A stretch of 64,000 bases of DNA from Dehalobacterium sp040766325 (GTDB taxonomy: Bacteria > Bacillota > Dehalobacteriia > Dehalobacteriales > Dehalobacteriaceae). The number at the start of each line of letters is the position of its first letter. The first letter of the stretch is position 1. The stretch lies in assembly GCA_040766325.1 (NCBI GenBank), contig JAXGQR010000013.1, positions 4,496-68,495 of the forward strand, read 5' to 3'. The notes under the pieces were generated by a model. It was not told where the DNA came from and did not search any database. It saw nothing but the letters and a program-made list of their open reading frames with translations. Position numbers and translations under genes: made by a program. Below, piece by piece: positions 19,851 to 27,708 of this stretch.

Positions 19851-21176
19851 ATGTCTGAAATTACTGTGATCGGCGCCGGATTAGCCGGATCAGAGGCCGC
19901 GTGGCAGGCTGCTCGCCGGGGAAGTCGCGTTCAACTGATTGAAATGCGCCCGGGGAAAAAATCGCCGGTGCACCGAAGCGGTGATTTTGCCGAATTGGTA
20001 TGCAGCAATTCTCTCCGGGCGGCCAACATTGAAAATGCTGTTGGACTTTTAAAGGAAGAAATGCGGTGCTGTGATTCCCTGATCATGGCTGCAGCAGACG
20101 TTAACAGAGTACCCGCAGGTGGCGCCCTGGCGGTAGATCGGGATGGTTTTGCCCGCACTGTTACGGAAAAAATTGTAAAGCACCCTTTGATTTCTGTTTG
20201 CCGTGCAGAAGCCCAAACTATCCCCGAGGAGGGAATCGTAATATTGGCTAGCGGTCCATTGACCAGTCCACTTCTTGCTCGAGAGATCGAGGATTTTCTA
20301 GGCGCAGGGTATTTTTATTTCCATGATGCTGTTGCCCCCATTGTCACTGGGGATTCTATAAATCATGAGATTGCTTTTCGTGCTTCTCGTTATGGGAAAG
20401 GGAATGATGATTATCTTAATTGCCCGATGAATGAAGAGGAATATCACCGATTCTATGACGCTTTAATTAATGGGGAAGTACATGAAGGACATGAGTTTGA
20501 GCAGGATGATAAAGAAAAATACTTTGAAGGCTGTATGCCTGTAGAAGAAATAGCGCGCCGGGGCATAAAAACCCTGGCTTTTGGCCCTTTAAAGCCCGTA
20601 GGTTTAACAGATCCTCGTACGGGAAAACGTCCCTATGCCGTAGTGCAACTGCGCCAAGATAACGCTGCTGCCACCTTATATAATCTGGTGGGCTTTCAAA
20701 CTCACCTAAAATGGCCAGAACAACTACGAATTTTTCGCATGATCCCTGGTTTGGAAAAAGCGGAATTTGTTCGTTTTGGTGTAATGCACAGAAATACCTA
20801 TATCAATTCTCCTCAGGTGCTTCTGCCTACCCTTCAAAGTAAAAAGAGTCTCCGAATTCTCTTTGCCGGGCAAATTACCGGCGTGGAAGGTTATGTGGAG
20901 TCGGCTGCAACGGGAATAATTGCCGGGATTAATGGAGCATGCCTTGATCAAAGACGAGAAACCATGATTTTTCCTCAGGAAAGCGCTATGGGTAGCTTGT
21001 GTCGGTATATTACCACAGCTGACGGAAAAGAATTCCAGCCCATGAATATTAACTTTGGCATCATGCAGCCTTTGGAAAAACGTATTCGTGATAAAAAAGA
21101 AAAGAACCGCCAATTGGCAGAAAGAGCATTAATCGCTTTAAACCAATTTTTAACCGATAACCAATTGATGGACTAA
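19851..21176 (+). CDS. trmFO: methylenetetrahydrofolate-tRNA-(uracil-5-)-methyltransferase
   Basis: This FAD- and folate-dependent enzyme makes 5-methyluridine at tRNA position 54. It is 441 residues long. The N-terminal dinucleotide-binding motif is VIGAGLAGSEAAWQ, followed by the family block ELVCSNSLRAANIENAVGLLKEEMR. The C-terminal part has FAGQITGVEGYVESAATGIIAGINGA. It starts at ATG 19851, five bases after the topA stop, so it is probably cotranscribed and translated with topA. Confidence 0.95.
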   Translation: MSEITVIGAGLAGSEAAWQAARRGSRVQLIEMRPGKKSPVHRSGDFAELVCSNSLRAANIENAVGLLKEEMRCCDSLIMAAADVNRVPAGGALAVDRDGFARTVTEKIVKHPLISVCRAEAQTIPEEGIVILASGPLTSPLLAREIEDFLGAGYFYFHDAVAPIVTGDSINHEIAFRASRYGKGNDDYLNCPMNEEEYHRFYDALINGEVHEGHEFEQDDKEKYFEGCMPVEEIARRGIKTLAFGPLKPVGLTDPRTGKRPYAVVQLRQDNAAATLYNLVGFQTHLKWPEQLRIFRMIPGLEKAEFVRFGVMHRNTYINSPQVLLPTLQSKKSLRILFAGQITGVEGYVESAATGIIAGINGACLDQRRETMIFPQESAMGSLCRYITTADGKEFQPMNINFGIMQPLEKRIRDKKEKNRQLAERALIALNQFLTDNQLMD

Positions 21177-21268
21177 TTGATATTCTAATGTCATCTGACA
21201 AACTGCTGAAGAAAATCTGATCAATTATCGGCTATTCAACCGGTTAATTTAAAAAGGAGGTATGCTGC

Positions 21269-22246
21269 GTGGATTATATCAGGAAAGTATTAAAGCATAC
21301 TAACAATGATTATCTTGGTGATCCCGAGGAAATCTCCATGGATATACTAGTGGAACAATTCATGGCTTATTTACAGATGGAAAAGCAGGCCTCCCCTCAC
21401 ACCCTGGAAGCGTACGGTCATGATTTAGAAGAATTCACCTCATTTTTAATTCATGATGGGAATGTATCAGAGCAGATAAATCTTTCTCAAGTAGATTATC
21501 TTACAGTACGACGTTTTTTGGCTCAATTGCAGCATAAGGGTCTTAGTCGTACATCTCTTGCTCGAAAACTTGCCGCTCTCCGCTCTTTTTACAATTATTT
21601 AACTCGGGAGGAGATCATCGAGAAAAATCCTATGATCATGATCAGCACACCAAAAAAAGACAAAAAATTACCTCACTTTCTTTATATTAAAGAAATGGAA
21701 AAACTCTTATCAGCACCTGATCAGTCCCCCATGGGTCAGCGAGATCGGGCGATTCTGGAAACCATTTATGCCGGCGGACTCAGGGTAAGTGAATTGGTGA
21801 GCTTAAATATCCATGATGTGGATTTTAATCTGGGTTACGTAAGAGTTTTCGGTAAAGGTAAAAAGGAACGCATCGCACTTTTAGGGATCCCGGCCATGTA
21901 TGCGATAAAAGACTATCTATACAATGGTCGCTCTGATCAAACAGCTCAAAATCAAAGATATAAAGAAGAAAATGCTCTTTTTTTAAATAAATTTGGCACC
22001 CGACTTTCTGCTCGGAGTGTGCGTAATATTGTAAACAAATATGTGGAACAAATTGCTCTATCCAAGAAGATCAGCCCTCATACTCTACGCCATACCTTTG
22101 CTACTCATCTCTTGGAAGGAGGGGCGGATCTTCGTTCCGTACAAGAATTGTTAGGTCATGTGAATATGTCCACGACACAGATTTATACCCACGTGACCAA
22201 AGGTCGCATGAAGGCAGAGTATTTGAAGTCACATCCTCGAGCATAA
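21269..22246 (+). CDS. xerC: tyrosine recombinase XerC-like
   Basis: This site-specific recombinase would resolve chromosome dimers. It is 325 residues from GTG 21269 after AAAAAGGAGG. The SAM-like N-terminal domain contains HTLEAYGHDLEEF. The catalytic set is complete: Arg in GGLRVSELVSL, Lys in GKGKKERI, HTLRHTFATH, His in LLGHVNMS and Tyr in TTQIYTHVT. Gene order (trmFO-xerC-hslV) matches the CodV/XerC recombinase of Firmicutes. The first 30 residues before MDILVEQF are unusual, so a later start at about 21341 is possible. Confidence 0.9.
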   Translation: MDYIRKVLKHTNNDYLGDPEEISMDILVEQFMAYLQMEKQASPHTLEAYGHDLEEFTSFLIHDGNVSEQINLSQVDYLTVRRFLAQLQHKGLSRTSLARKLAALRSFYNYLTREEIIEKNPMIMISTPKKDKKLPHFLYIKEMEKLLSAPDQSPMGQRDRAILETIYAGGLRVSELVSLNIHDVDFNLGYVRVFGKGKKERIALLGIPAMYAIKDYLYNGRSDQTAQNQRYKEENALFLNKFGTRLSARSVRNIVNKYVEQIALSKKISPHTLRHTFATHLLEGGADLRSVQELLGHVNMSTTQIYTHVTKGRMKAEYLKSHPRA

Positions 22247-22280
22247 AATAAGCAAAATTATACCAGGAGGTGTTTGTGAT

Positions 22281-22811
22281 ATGTTTCATGGAACTACCAT
22301 TGTGGCCGTGCGACGGGGGAATCAGGTCGCAGTAGCCGGAGACGGACAGGTAACCCTAGGTAACTCCATCGCTATGAAGCACGGTGCCAAGAAGGTGCGT
22401 AAAATCAATCATGGTCAAGTAGTGACCGGTTTTGCCGGTTCTGTAGCCGATGCTTTTACCTTGTTAGGGAAGTTTGAAACCAAGCTGGAGGAGTATCGGG
22501 GCAATTTGCCTCGGGCAGCCGTGGAACTAGCCAAAGAGTGGCGTATGGACAAATACATGCGCCAGCTGGAGGCGATGCTGATCGTGGCAGATAAGGAAAA
22601 CCTGCTTGTCTTATCAGGTACGGGAGAGGTGATTGAACCGGACGACAACATTACAGCCGTTGGTTCCGGCGGTCCATATGCTCTTGCCGCTGCTCGAGCA
22701 CTCTCTACTCATACAGAGATGGAACCCCGTGCCATTGTGGAGGAAGCCCTGCGGATCGCCGCAGAAATTTGCGTCTATACCAATCACAATATCACCATAG
22801 AGGAACTCTAA
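22281..22811 (+). CDS. hslV: ATP-dependent protease peptidase subunit HslV
   Basis: This is the proteolytic half of the HslVU (ClpQY) chamber protease. It is 176 residues long; after MFHG the Thr-Thr pair supplies the N-terminal nucleophile. GDGQVTLG, KVRKI and GSGGPYALAAARAL are present. The start is ATG 22281 after CCAGGAGGTG. hslU follows 20 bases downstream. Confidence 0.95.
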   Translation: MFHGTTIVAVRRGNQVAVAGDGQVTLGNSIAMKHGAKKVRKINHGQVVTGFAGSVADAFTLLGKFETKLEEYRGNLPRAAVELAKEWRMDKYMRQLEAMLIVADKENLLVLSGTGEVIEPDDNITAVGSGGPYALAAARALSTHTEMEPRAIVEEALRIAAEICVYTNHNITIEEL

Positions 22812-22831
22812 AGAAAGCTAGGAGGATGGAG

Positions 22832-24223
22832 ATGATCAATTTAACCCCCGCCAAATAGTCAAGGAACTGGATAAATATATTGTCGGACAACAAAATGCTA
22901 AAAAATGTGTGGCGGTATCTTTGAGAAACCGTTATCGCCGGCAGCAGCTGGGACCGGCCATTCAGGATGAGATCATGCCCAAAAATATTATTATGATCGG
23001 TCCCACAGGGGTGGGAAAAACGGAGATTGCCCGCCGTTTGGCCAAATTGGTCAAAGCGCCCTTTATTAAGGTGGAAGCAACAAAATTTACTGAAGTTGGC
23101 TATGTTGGCCGGGATGTGGAATCTATTATTCGAGATTTGGTGGAGACTTCCATTCGAGGTGTGAAAAATGAACAAATGGAGCAGATGCGCAGTAAAGGAG
23201 AACAATTAGCGCAGAATCGTCTGCTGAATCTTTTAGCGCCCATTTCCAGTAAAAGTGCTGGCCGTTCTCCTATGGAAATGCTCTTTGGGGGTAATTCTGC
23301 CAATCAGCAGGATCCCCAGCAGAGCAACGCTCGGGAAGAAGCCCGGCAAAGAAGAGCACGTGTCAAGGAACAATTGTACCGGGGAGAATTGGAAGACGAA
23401 ATGGTGGAAGTGGAACTGGAAGAACAAACACCGCCTATGATGGAAATTTTCGGGGGCACCGGTATGGAAGAAATGGGCATGAATCTCCAGGATATGTTAG
23501 GGAACATGATCCCAAAGAAAAGGAAGAAAAGACGCTTACCCGTCTCAGAAGCCCGGAAAATTCTCGCCCAGGAGGAAGCTCAGAAATTAATCGATATGGA
23601 TGAGGTGGTAAGTCAGGGTGTGGAACGGGCGGAACAATCGGGAATCATTTTTCTTGATGAAATCGATAAAATTGCCGGCAAGGATAATCATGGGGGAGCG
23701 GATGTGTCCAGAGAAGGAGTACAGCGTGACATTCTGCCCATTGTTGAAGGTTCTACCGTGATGACGAAATATGGGCCGGTGAAGACAGATTATATGCTTT
23801 TTATAGCTGCCGGTGCTTTTCACATTTACCAAGCCCTCGGATTTGATTCCTGAGCTGCAGGGTCGTTTCCCCATTCGGGTAGAATTAGAAAGCCTGTATA
23901 AGGGTGATTTTAAACGAATTTTGTTGGAACCACAAAACTCTCTAATTAAACAATATGTGGCTTTGCTTCATACAGATGGCGTCCATGTCAGCTTTTCCGA
24001 AGACGGTATCGATGCTATTGCGGAAATTGCCGATCTGGTCAATAGTCAGACAGAAAATATCGGAGCCAGACGTCTCCATACCATTCTGGAAAAAGTGCTG
24101 GAAGATCTCCTTTTTGATGCCCCTGATGCGGCAGAAAGCCAGGTGACTATTACCCGGTCATACGTGGAAGGAAAGCTGAATGATGTGATTAAGAATGAGG
24201 ATTTAAGCAAATACATCCTTTAG
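22832..24223 (+). CDS. hslU: ATP-dependent protease ATPase subunit HslU (two frameshifts)
   Basis: This AAA+ unfoldase feeds substrates to HslV. The N-terminal residues are recovered if one C is added at 22843-22847 (LTPRQIVKELDKYIVGQQNA). Walker A is GPTGVGKTEIARRLA, the I-domain lies at about 23180-23560, and Walker B is GIIFLDEIDKIAG. A second break at about 23822 is repaired by removing one A, giving [25 protein letters not shown]. The C-terminus with NIGARRLHTILEKVLED is intact. ATG 22832 is preferred over 22826 for spacing from AGGAGG. The codY gene, often found next in this cluster, is absent. Confidence 0.9.
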
Positions 24224-24235
24224 TCAAATAAAAAC

Positions 24236-24265
24236 TTGCCATAAAAGATGGTTTTATGCTATACT
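24236..24265 (+). promoter_or_regulatory. candidate promoter for rpsB
   Basis: TTGCCA at 24236-24241 and TATACT at 24260-24265 are separated by 18 bases. It lies between hslU and rpsB and leaves a leader of about 115 bases. Confidence 0.6.
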
Positions 24266-24271
24266 GTTTCA

Positions 24272-24384
24272 GGTATGATTACACACGGTTTTGGATGGAT
24301 TTCGGGATGTGCTTTAGCGAGCCTAAGGTCCCGAAATACAAAGGAAAAAACCGGAGGGATCAACAAAATAAGGAGGAATAATCA
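24272..24384 (+). promoter_or_regulatory. structured 5' leader of rpsB, candidate S2 autoregulatory RNA
   Basis: A 9-base stem ATTTCGGGA/TCCCGAAAT (24299-24307 and 24329-24337) closes over an inner pair CTTTAG-type/CTAAG. No T-run follows, so it is not an intrinsic terminator. Ribosomal protein operons often carry a leader bound by their own product. I infer this role from position and structure only. Confidence 0.4.
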
Positions 24385-25083
24385 ATGGGCGTAATTTCTA
24401 TGAAACAACTTTTGGAAGCTGGGGTACATTTCGGACATCAGACTAGACGCTGGAATCCCAAAATGGCTCCCTACATTTTTACAGAGAGAAACGGGATCTA
24501 CATTATCGATCTGCAGAAAACCGTAGGCAAGGTAGACGAAGCCTACAATTTCATTAAAGATGTAGCGGCATCGGGAAAGAGCATTCTCTTTGTCGGGACC
24601 AAGAAACAGGCACAGGAATCTATTCAGGAAGAGGCAGAACGCTGTGGTATGTTTTATGTCAAGGAAAGATGGTTAGGTGGCATGCTTACTAATTTCCCCA
24701 CCATCCAAAAGAGAATCCAACGTCTACGAGAACTGGAAAAAATGGAAGAAGAAGGCGTTTTCGAAGTATTGCCTAAAAAAGAAGTTTCTCAGCTTCGGGG
24801 CGAGATGGAAAAATTGGAACGTTTCTTAGGTGGGATTAAGGATATGAAGGAACTACCCGGTGCTATTTTTGTGGTAGATCCGCGCAAGGAAAGAATTGCG
24901 GTGGCTGAAGGCCGTCGCTTAGGTATTCCCCTCGTGGGAATTGTTGATACCAACTGCGATCCGGATGAAATTGATTACGTAATTCCTGGAAATGATGATG
25001 CTATCAGAGCTGTCAAGCTTCTCACCGCAAAAATGGCCGATGCCGTTATCGAAGGTAATCAAGGCATGACAATGGCTGAATAA
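24385..25083 (+). CDS. rpsB: 30S ribosomal protein S2
   Basis: A structural protein of the small ribosomal subunit, 232 residues, starting at ATG 24385 after AAGGAGGAATAATC. Diagnostic blocks are MKQLLEAGVHFGHQTRRWNPKM, ERNGIYIIDLQKT, VKERWLGGMLTNF and FVVDPRKERIAVAE. It heads the rpsB-tsf-pyrH-frr series. A hairpin with a T-run lies between it and tsf and may set S2/EF-Ts ratios. Confidence 0.97.
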   Translation: MGVISMKQLLEAGVHFGHQTRRWNPKMAPYIFTERNGIYIIDLQKTVGKVDEAYNFIKDVAASGKSILFVGTKKQAQESIQEEAERCGMFYVKERWLGGMLTNFPTIQKRIQRLRELEKMEEEGVFEVLPKKEVSQLRGEMEKLERFLGGIKDMKELPGAIFVVDPRKERIAVAEGRRLGIPLVGIVDTNCDPDEIDYVIPGNDDAIRAVKLLTAKMADAVIEGNQGMTMAE

Positions 25084-25098
25084 GATTAATGGAGAATA

Positions 25099-25148
25099 GG
25101 TAGGGATGACCAAGGGCAGAAGAACCTTATCTCATCTCTACCTTTTTT
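25099..25148 (+). terminator. hairpin with T-run between rpsB and tsf
   Basis: GGTAGGGATGA (25099-25109) pairs with TCATCTCTACC (25132-25142), with one mismatch, followed by TTTTTT at 25143-25148. It may terminate part of the rpsB transcripts before tsf. Confidence 0.65.
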
Positions 25149-25211
25149 GATGTACTAACGATGTACATTTACGGGCTAATAAATGAATAGAATATGGAGG
25201 TCGAAAGACAA

Positions 25212-25856
25212 ATGATTACAGCTGCAATGGTAAAAGAATTAAGAGAAAGAACTTCTGCAGGTATGATGGACTGCAAAAAGGCTCTAACTGAAACTGGCGG
25301 GGATATGGACAAAGCCATCGAATATTTACGAGAAAAAGGTTTAGCTTCTGCCGCCAAAAAAGCCGGTCGTATCGCGGCCGAAGGTTTGGTGGAATCATAT
25401 ATCCATGGTGGAGGACGTATCGGCGTTTTAGTGGAAGTGAACTGCGAAACCGACTTCGTGGCCAAAAATGATGATTTTCGCCAATTGTGTAAGGATATTG
25501 CTATGCAAGTTGCCGCGGCAAAACCTGAATTTATAAGGCGGGAAGAGATTGCAGAAGAAATCATTGCTAAAGAAAAAGAAATTATTCGTGCTCAGGCATT
25601 AAATGAAGGGAAGCCGGAAAAAGTAGTTGATAAAATGGTTGAAGGCCGGATTGAAAAATATTATAAAGAGGTATGTTTGTTGGAACAACCCTTCATTAAA
25701 GATCCGGATATGACGGTTTTGGATCTGATTAATGAAAAAATTGCTAAAATCGGGGAAAACATATCTGTACGAAGGTTTGCACGATTTCAAGTTGCTGAAG
25801 GTTTAGAGAAAAAATCTTGTGACTTGGCATCAGAAGTAGCCGCTTTGACCAAATAG
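25212..25856 (+). CDS. tsf: translation elongation factor Ts
   Basis: The guanine-nucleotide exchange factor for EF-Tu. It is about 214 residues from ATG 25212; ATGGAGGTCG supplies the ribosome site, so the in-frame start at 25194 is rejected. The N-terminal UBA-like domain has VKELRERTSAGMMDCKKAL, followed by NCETDFVAKNDDF, the conserved family block. The C-terminal dimerisation region is typical. A strong terminator follows. Confidence 0.96.
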   Translation: MITAAMVKELRERTSAGMMDCKKALTETGGDMDKAIEYLREKGLASAAKKAGRIAAEGLVESYIHGGGRIGVLVEVNCETDFVAKNDDFRQLCKDIAMQVAAAKPEFIRREEIAEEIIAKEKEIIRAQALNEGKPEKVVDKMVEGRIEKYYKEVCLLEQPFIKDPDMTVLDLINEKIAKIGENISVRRFARFQVAEGLEKKSCDLASEVAALTK

Positions 25857-25862
25857 TAATTA

Positions 25863-25887
25863 GAGCACAATCATTGTGCTCTTTTTT
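25863..25887 (+). terminator. intrinsic terminator after tsf
   Basis: GAGCACAA, loop TCA, TTGTGCTC, then TTTTTT at 25882-25887: a compact perfect hairpin and T-run. Confidence 0.9.
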
Positions 25888-25991
25888 GCCTGATTAACTC
25901 TCGTTAGAATTTGTGTTAAATCTTCGGCAGATAGCAGGAATTTTGGCCTTTAAATCAGAAAGATACTGTGGTAGACTGGAGGTAATGCTGC

Positions 25992-26717
25992 ATGAAAAAA
26001 CCAAAGTATAAAAGAATTGTGCTCAAACTAAGCGGAGAAGCTTTGGCAGGCAATTTAGGTTACGGCATTAATCAGGAAATGCTTTCATCCGTGGCTCAAC
26101 AAGTGAAGGAAATACGAAATATCGGGGTAGATGTAGCCATTGTTGTCGGTGGGGGGAACATCTGGCGAGGGATTGCTGGAAGCGCCAAAGGTATGGATCG
26201 TGCAACGGCAGACTATATGGGGATGCTGGCTACGGTCATGAATTCCCTGGCTTTGCAGGATGCTTTGGAACAAGTTGACGTAGATACTAGAGTGCAGGTG
26301 GCAATTGAAATGCGGCAAATCGCCGAGCCTTATATTCGCAGAAGAGCTATCCGTCATTTGGAAAAAGGCCGGGTAGTAATATTTGCTGCCGGCACCGGTA
26401 ATCCATATTTTTCCACTGACACCACAGCCGCTTTACGGGCGGCTGAAATTGAGGCCGAAGTGATATTAATGGCCAAAAAGGTAGATGGGGTTTATGATTC
26501 CGATCCGGTAACGAATCAGTCTGCAATTAAATATCAAAATCTTAGTCATATGGAAGTTTTAAATCAGGGGTTAGGTGTAATGGATTCTACGGCTGCCTCT
26601 TTGTGCAAGGATAATGGTATTCCACTTATTGTTTTTAACATAAATCAAGAGGGAAATATCCTGAAAGTCGTTTTAGGCGAAGAAATTGGAACTTATATAG
26701 GAGGGATAAGACCATGA
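25992..26717 (+). CDS. pyrH: uridylate kinase
   Basis: This enzyme converts UMP to UDP and belongs to the amino acid kinase fold. It is 241 residues from ATG 25992 after CTGGAGGTAATG. Motifs include VLKLSGEALAG, VVGGGNIWRG, RATADYMGMLATVMN, GTGNPYFSTDTTAALRA and KKVDGVYDSDP. Its stop overlaps the frr start by four bases (ATGA), indicating translational coupling. Confidence 0.97.
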   Translation: MKKPKYKRIVLKLSGEALAGNLGYGINQEMLSSVAQQVKEIRNIGVDVAIVVGGGNIWRGIAGSAKGMDRATADYMGMLATVMNSLALQDALEQVDVDTRVQVAIEMRQIAEPYIRRRAIRHLEKGRVVIFAAGTGNPYFSTDTTAALRAAEIEAEVILMAKKVDGVYDSDPVTNQSAIKYQNLSHMEVLNQGLGVMDSTAASLCKDNGIPLIVFNINQEGNILKVVLGEEIGTYIGGIRP

Positions 26718-27271
26718 TTCGTGAGACTATTCAAGAAGCGGAAGAAAAAATGAGCAAAAGCGTAGAGGTTTTGAAAAAAGATTTAGCCTCATTGCGGGCA
26801 GGAAGAGCGACGCCGGCACTTTTGGACAAGGTTCAGGTAGATTATTATGGGACTCTTACACCCGTAAATCAAATGGCCAATGTGAGTGTTCCGGAAGCTC
26901 GGTTACTGTTAATTCAACCCTGGGATAAATCCACCATTCCTTCTATTGAAAAGGCAATTCTGAAATCGGATTTAGGGTTAACACCAAGCAGTGATGGCAA
27001 CGTAATTCGCATTGGCATACCTCAATTAACAGAAGAAAGGCGTAAGGAACTGGTTAAGGTGGTTAAAAAGAAAACGGAAGATGCCCGGGTAGCGGTGCGG
27101 AATGTGCGTCGGGAAACCAATGATATGATTAAAGAATTTGAAAAAGAGCGTGAAATTTCCGAAGATGAGAGTAAAAGAGGATTGGATGAAATTCAAAAAA
27201 TTACTGATAAGTATATCAAAAAATTGGATGAAGTGATGAATGCCAAAGAAGAAGAAATAATGGAAGTATAA
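26714..27271 (+). CDS. frr: ribosome recycling factor
   Basis: Frees ribosomes after termination, together with EF-G. It is 185 residues long with the family blocks LRAGRATPALLDKVQVDYYGT, INQ-like VNQMANVSVPEARLLLIQPWD, SDLGLTPSSDGNVIRIGIPQLTEERRKEL and RNVRRETNDMIK. The frame overlaps the pyrH stop. Confidence 0.97.
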   Translation: MIRETIQEAEEKMSKSVEVLKKDLASLRAGRATPALLDKVQVDYYGTLTPVNQMANVSVPEARLLLIQPWDKSTIPSIEKAILKSDLGLTPSSDGNVIRIGIPQLTEERRKELVKVVKKKTEDARVAVRNVRRETNDMIKEFEKEREISEDESKRGLDEIQKITDKYIKKLDEVMNAKEEEIMEV

Positions 27272-27277
27272 TCTAAG

Positions 27278-27508
27278 ATGACGAGGATGCAAATTTCTGT
27301 ACCGGACGTTTTAGGACTATACCAGGACGAGGCTGAAAAAATCCTGATGGAGCAGGGTTTTGTGGTGACGGAAAAAAAGCTTGCCTTAACACCAAAAGGG
27401 GGCCGTCCTGAAGGCAGCTGCCGGGTAGTACGCCAACGGTTTTCGGGACAGAATGTAAAATTAGTGTTTTCATATGAAAAGTGGGTGTGTATTGGGAAGG
27501 AGGTGTAG
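27278..27508 (+). CDS. small PASTA-like domain protein
   Basis: A 76-residue cytoplasmic protein with no signal peptide or membrane segment. It reads SVPDVLGLYQDEAEKILMEQGFVVTEKK, the core of a PASTA domain (V-P-D-V-x-G, A-x-x-x-L-x-x-x-G). PASTA domains normally occur in tandem outside the cell on penicillin-binding proteins or Ser/Thr kinases, so a lone cytoplasmic copy is odd. It sits between frr and a ferredoxin gene whose start lies four bases after its stop. The function is unknown. Confidence 0.65.
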   Translation: MTRMQISVPDVLGLYQDEAEKILMEQGFVVTEKKLALTPKGGRPEGSCRVVRQRFSGQNVKLVFSYEKWVCIGKEV

Positions 27509-27511
27509 TGG

Positions 27512-27676
27512 ATGTATAAAATTACCGATGAGTGTGTTGCCTGCGGTACGTGTGTCAGTGAATGCCCCAATGATGCAATTAAAGAAGGTGATATTTACGA
27601 AATTGATCAGGATACATGCGTAGAGTGTGGCGCATGCGTGGATGCTTGTCCTACTGAGGCTATTATTGAAGAGTAA
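27512..27676 (+). CDS. 2[4Fe-4S] ferredoxin
   Basis: A small electron carrier of 54 residues, missed by length-limited ORF calling. Two complete cluster motifs are present: CVACGTCVSECP and CVECGACVDACP, the clostridial-type arrangement. ATG 27512 follows AAGGAGGTGTAGTGG. It could serve anaerobic oxidoreductases, or possibly the downstream IspG, which needs an external electron donor; that link is inference from proximity. A terminator follows, into which an IS element has inserted. Confidence 0.93.
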   Translation: MYKITDECVACGTCVSECPNDAIKEGDIYEIDQDTCVECGACVDACPTEAIIEE

Positions 27677-27683
27677 ATTTCAG

Positions 27684-27708
27684 ACCCCCTCCAAGGAGGG
27701 GGTTATTT
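27684..27708 (+). terminator. intrinsic terminator after the ferredoxin gene, cut by an IS element
   Basis: ACCCCCTCC (27684-27692), loop AA, GGAGGGGGT (27695-27703), then TATTT. The IS1182-family element starts at 27709, right in the T-rich tail. Confidence 0.85.

Noticed and set aside
21269..22246. Tyrosine recombinase as part of a mobile island
   Set aside because: Its place between trmFO and hslV is the standard chromosomal xerC position, and no attachment repeats were seen.
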